DNA from: Flavobacteriales bacterium
Lineage (GTDB): Bacteria; Bacteroidota; Bacteroidia; Flavobacteriales_F; PHOS-HE28
Assembly: GCA_025455765.1 (NCBI GenBank)
Contig: JALOLX010000027.1
Location: 1-15,676, forward strand
Length of the DNA stretch: 15,676 bases
Direction: 5' to 3'
Shown here: piece by piece, positions 14,147-15,676 of the stretch
How the letters are laid out: the number at the start of each line of letters is the position of its first letter
How positions within the stretch are numbered: position 1 is the first letter of the stretch
Translations under genes and position numbers: made by a program
The notes under the pieces: model-generated
What the model saw: the letters and a program-made list of their open reading frames with translations, nothing else
Told to the model about the DNA's origin: nothing
Databases searched by the model: none

Positions 14147-14192
14147 AACCGCAGCCAAATGTGGTCCCGGAATGGCACATTTGGCTGCGGTT
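14147..14192. repeat. Right 46-bp hairpin of the ATPase unit
   Basis: The arms are identical to those of the left hairpin: AACCGCAGCCAAATGT (14147-14162) and ACATTTGGCTGCGGTT (14177-14192). The loop has the same 14-base length but an unrelated sequence, GGTCCCGGAATGGC, whose end bases add one G-C pair. It starts four bases after the ATPase stop and lies between two convergent genes, where it may also terminate transcription. Confidence 0.95.
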
Positions 14193-14203
14193 GATCGGAG
14201 CCT

Positions 14204-14539
14204 TCAACTCACGATGATGTCGTCCACTTCGATCACCGGCCGGCCGTTCTTCGTGTGAACAGTGAGTTCCACGCTGTTCGCGGTGCGGCCGTTCGCCGTG
14301 TAGAGCGGTAACTTCAAGTTGAAGGCTCCCGCCCAGTTGCGGACCGGTGTGATGCGCAGGTCCTTCCACATGGTCTCCGGTGGCATCACCAGCCTGGCGC
14401 CTACATCCTCCACGGCAGCCTCCATGTCGTCCGCGCTCAGGCGTGTGCCACCGGTGGCCTGCTCCAGTTCGTCGAAGCGCCGCTCCACGAGCAGCTTCAT
14501 CACATGCTTGGCGACGAGGGTGAGGTCGTTGGGGGTCAT
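14204..14539 (-). CDS. Small conserved-looking protein of unknown function
   Basis: This 111-residue soluble protein has a helical N-terminal half (MTPNDLTLVAKHVMKLLVER then RFDELEQATGG) and a strand-rich C-terminal half (LYTANGRTANSVELTVHTKN then GRPVIEVDDIIVS). The second half resembles small uncharacterised bacterial domains ending in a VELDDI-type motif, some of which occur near toxin-immunity genes, but I cannot assign it. It lies 54 bases downstream of recQ on the same strand and ends 11 bases from the right hairpin of the ATPase unit. The reading frame, start and composition match the chromosomal neighbours, so it is probably resident and not part of the element. Confidence 0.65.
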   Translation of the reverse strand: MTPNDLTLVAKHVMKLLVERRFDELEQATGGTRLSADDMEAAVEDVGARLVMPPETMWKDLRITPVRNWAGAFNLKLPLYTANGRTANSVELTVHTKNGRPVIEVDDIIVS

Positions 14540-14571
14540 GATGCTGATCGGTCCTATTGTGGCGAAAGATG

Positions 14572-14590
14572 ACCAAGCGGGGCGCTTGGT
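14572..14590 (-). terminator. Hairpin just after recQ, possible terminator
   Basis: ACCAAGCG and CGCTTGGT form a perfect 8-bp stem around a 3-base loop, beginning three bases past the recQ stop. On the minus strand it is followed by TCATCTTTCG, only weakly T-rich, so termination is uncertain. Confidence 0.45.
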
Positions 14591-14593
14591 GAA

Positions 14594-15676
14594 CTAGTTC
14601 GCCACCTCGCTCATGAACTTCAACCGCACCATCCGCAGTTCCTCTTCGCTGTAGTCGCTATCGAACTCATTGAAGGCGGTCTCGATGTCGTCCGTCTCGG
14701 CATCGCGGAAGTAGTCCATGATCTCTTCGAGCACATCGGACTCCAACACGTCGTTGAGGTGGTAGTTGATGTCGAGCTTTGTACCGCTCTGCACGATGCT
14801 CTCCAACTCGGTGAGCAGGGCATCCATCGTGAGGTTGCGGGACTTGGCGATGGCATCCAGCGGCAGGCGCTTGTCGATGTTCTGGATGATGTGGACCTTG
14901 TGCGTGCTCTTGTTGGCCACACTGCGGACCACCACCTCCTCCGCTCGTTCGATGTCGTTCTCGTCCACGTAGCGCGCGATCAGCTCCACGAAGGGCTTGC
15001 CGAACTTCTGCGCCTTGCCGGGACCCACGCCGCTCACCTGTGTGAGCTCTTCGATGGTGATCGGATAGCGCATGGTCATCTCCTCCAGCGAGGGATCGCC
15101 GAAGAGCACCCAGGGTTGCAGCTTCAGCTTCTGGGCCTGGCTGCGGCGCAGGTCCTTCAACATGGCCATCAGCTTCTCATCGGCTGCGGCACCGGCGCGC
15201 ACGATGGGCTCATCCTCGCCGCCGCCCTCGAAGTCGCTGTAGTCACGCTCCTTCACGAACTTGATGGAGGTGGGCTTGGCCAGGAACTTCTTGCCCAGCT
15301 CGGTGAGGCTGAGGTTGCCGTAGGTCTCGATGTCCTTGTGCAGGAAGCCGCCCACATTGGCCTGACGGATCACGGCCATCCAGTGGTGGCTGTCCTTATC
15401 GGCACCTTCGCCGTAGACCTTCAGCTTATCGCCCTTGTAGTTCTTGATCTCGCTGGTCTCCGTGCCGGTGAGCAGATCGCAGATGAACTTGGCACGGTGG
15501 CGCTCCTTGCTCTCCTTCACGCCGCGCAACACCAAGGCGAGGTCTTCCTTGCCCTCGAACTGCTCGCGTGGATTGGCGCAGTTGTCGCAGCCCTTGTTGC
15601 AGTTGGAAGCATCGAACTCCTCCCCGAAGTAGTGCAGCAGGAACTTGCGGCGGCACATGCTGGTCTCGGCGAAGCT
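14594..15676 (-). CDS. recQ: RecQ DNA helicase, C-terminal half (5' end outside window)
   Basis: The frame is open to the window edge and gives the last 360 residues of a RecQ-family helicase. It opens inside the zinc-binding domain (CRRKFLLHYFGEEF...NKGCDNC). Next comes the winged-helix RQC domain (KFICDLLTGTETSEIKNYKG, HHWMAVIRQANVGGFLHKDI), then an HRDC domain (KLKLQPWVLFGDPSLEEMTM and ELTQVSGVGPGKAQKFGKPF). A C-terminal helical extension follows (IDKRLPLDAIAKSRNLTMDA, ending in EELRMVRLKFMSEVAN), as in the long RecQ forms of Bacteroidota. The helicase core with its Walker motifs lies outside. RecQ unwinds recombination intermediates and stalled forks. The hairpin at 14572-14590 follows its stop. 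Confidence 0.93.
   Translation of the reverse strand, partial: SFAETSMCRRKFLLHYFGEEFDASNCNKGCDNCANPREQFEGKEDLALVLRGVKESKERHRAKFICDLLTGTETSEIKNYKGDKLKVYGEGADKDSHHWMAVIRQANVGGFLHKDIETYGNLSLTELGKKFLAKPTSIKFVKERDYSDFEGGGEDEPIVRAGAAADEKLMAMLKDLRRSQAQKLKLQPWVLFGDPSLEEMTMRYPITIEELTQVSGVGPGKAQKFGKPFVELIARYVDENDIERAEEVVVRSVANKSTHKVHIIQNIDKRLPLDAIAKSRNLTMDALLTELESIVQSGTKLDINYHLNDVLESDVLEEIMDYFRDAETDDIETAFNEFDSDYSEEELRMVRLKFMSEVAN

Larger units (their letters stand above)
12662..14196. mobile_element. Candidate mobile unit: ATPase/nuclease gene between hairpin-bearing inverted repeats
   Basis: The ends are a perfect 20-bp inverted repeat, GATCAACCGCAGCCAAATGT at 12662-12681 and its reverse complement at 14177-14196. 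Each end is also half of a 46-bp hairpin (12666-12711 and 14147-14192). The only gene inside is the ATPase at 12724-14142, and just 12 and 4 bases separate it from the hairpins. GGAG borders both sides (12659-12662, 14197-14200), a possible short target duplication that overlaps the left end by one base. There is no transposase of a known class, so mobility is inferred from structure only. Confidence 0.5.

Noticed and set aside
12662..14196. CRISPR-like reading of the repeated AACCGCAGCCAAATGT arms
   Set aside because: There are only two hairpins, separated by a whole gene, with no regular spacers and no cas genes.

Overview
The window looks like a chromosomal stretch of a G+C-rich member of the Bacteroidota, probably related to Flavobacteriales. 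The evidence is the bacterial kynurenine gene pair, short lipoproteins with Cys lipoboxes, outer-membrane proteins of Bacteroidota type, a near absence of Shine-Dalgarno sequences, and two exact matches to the Bacteroidota -7 promoter box (TAnnTTTG) in front of antitoxin genes. The assignment is inferred from protein style, not from a marker gene.

Layout. Positions 1-1041 hold the tail of an unrecognised protein and a UbiA-like integral membrane protein. Positions 1094-3920 carry kynureninase and kynurenine 3-monooxygenase, two consecutive-pathway enzymes that convert kynurenine via 3-hydroxykynurenine to 3-hydroxyanthranilate, usually on the way to quinolinate and NAD. The kynureninase gene has absorbed two small palindromic repeats in frame. 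Positions 3924-6155 form a less G+C-rich accessory patch. It has an orphan lipoprotein, a tiny Kazal-like lipoprotein on the other strand, and three related antitoxin genes in different states: one interrupted by a stop codon, one intact without a toxin, and one with an N-terminal deletion followed by an intact RelE/ParE-type toxin. A 113-bp direct repeat duplicates the promoter and start of two of these antitoxins.

Positions 6232-7071 encode an outer-membrane protein. It converges, with overlapping stop codons, on a glyoxalase-II-like metallo-beta-lactamase-fold hydrolase (7068-7703, minus). Divergent from that, 7774-12587 is a compact plus-strand run: a 1078-residue beta-propeller/outer-membrane barrel protein, a half-length TauE/SafE transporter, and an M20 amidohydrolase.

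Positions 12662-14196 are the most intriguing unit. A single gene for an ATPase with a C-terminal PD-(D/E)XK-like domain fits almost exactly between two 46-bp hairpins whose 16-bp arms are identical and whose 14-bp loops differ. The outer ends form a perfect 20-bp terminal inverted repeat. This resembles a small self-contained mobile or selfish element without a recognisable transposase. The minus strand beyond it carries a small unrecognised protein and the C-terminal half of RecQ helicase, which runs off the window end.
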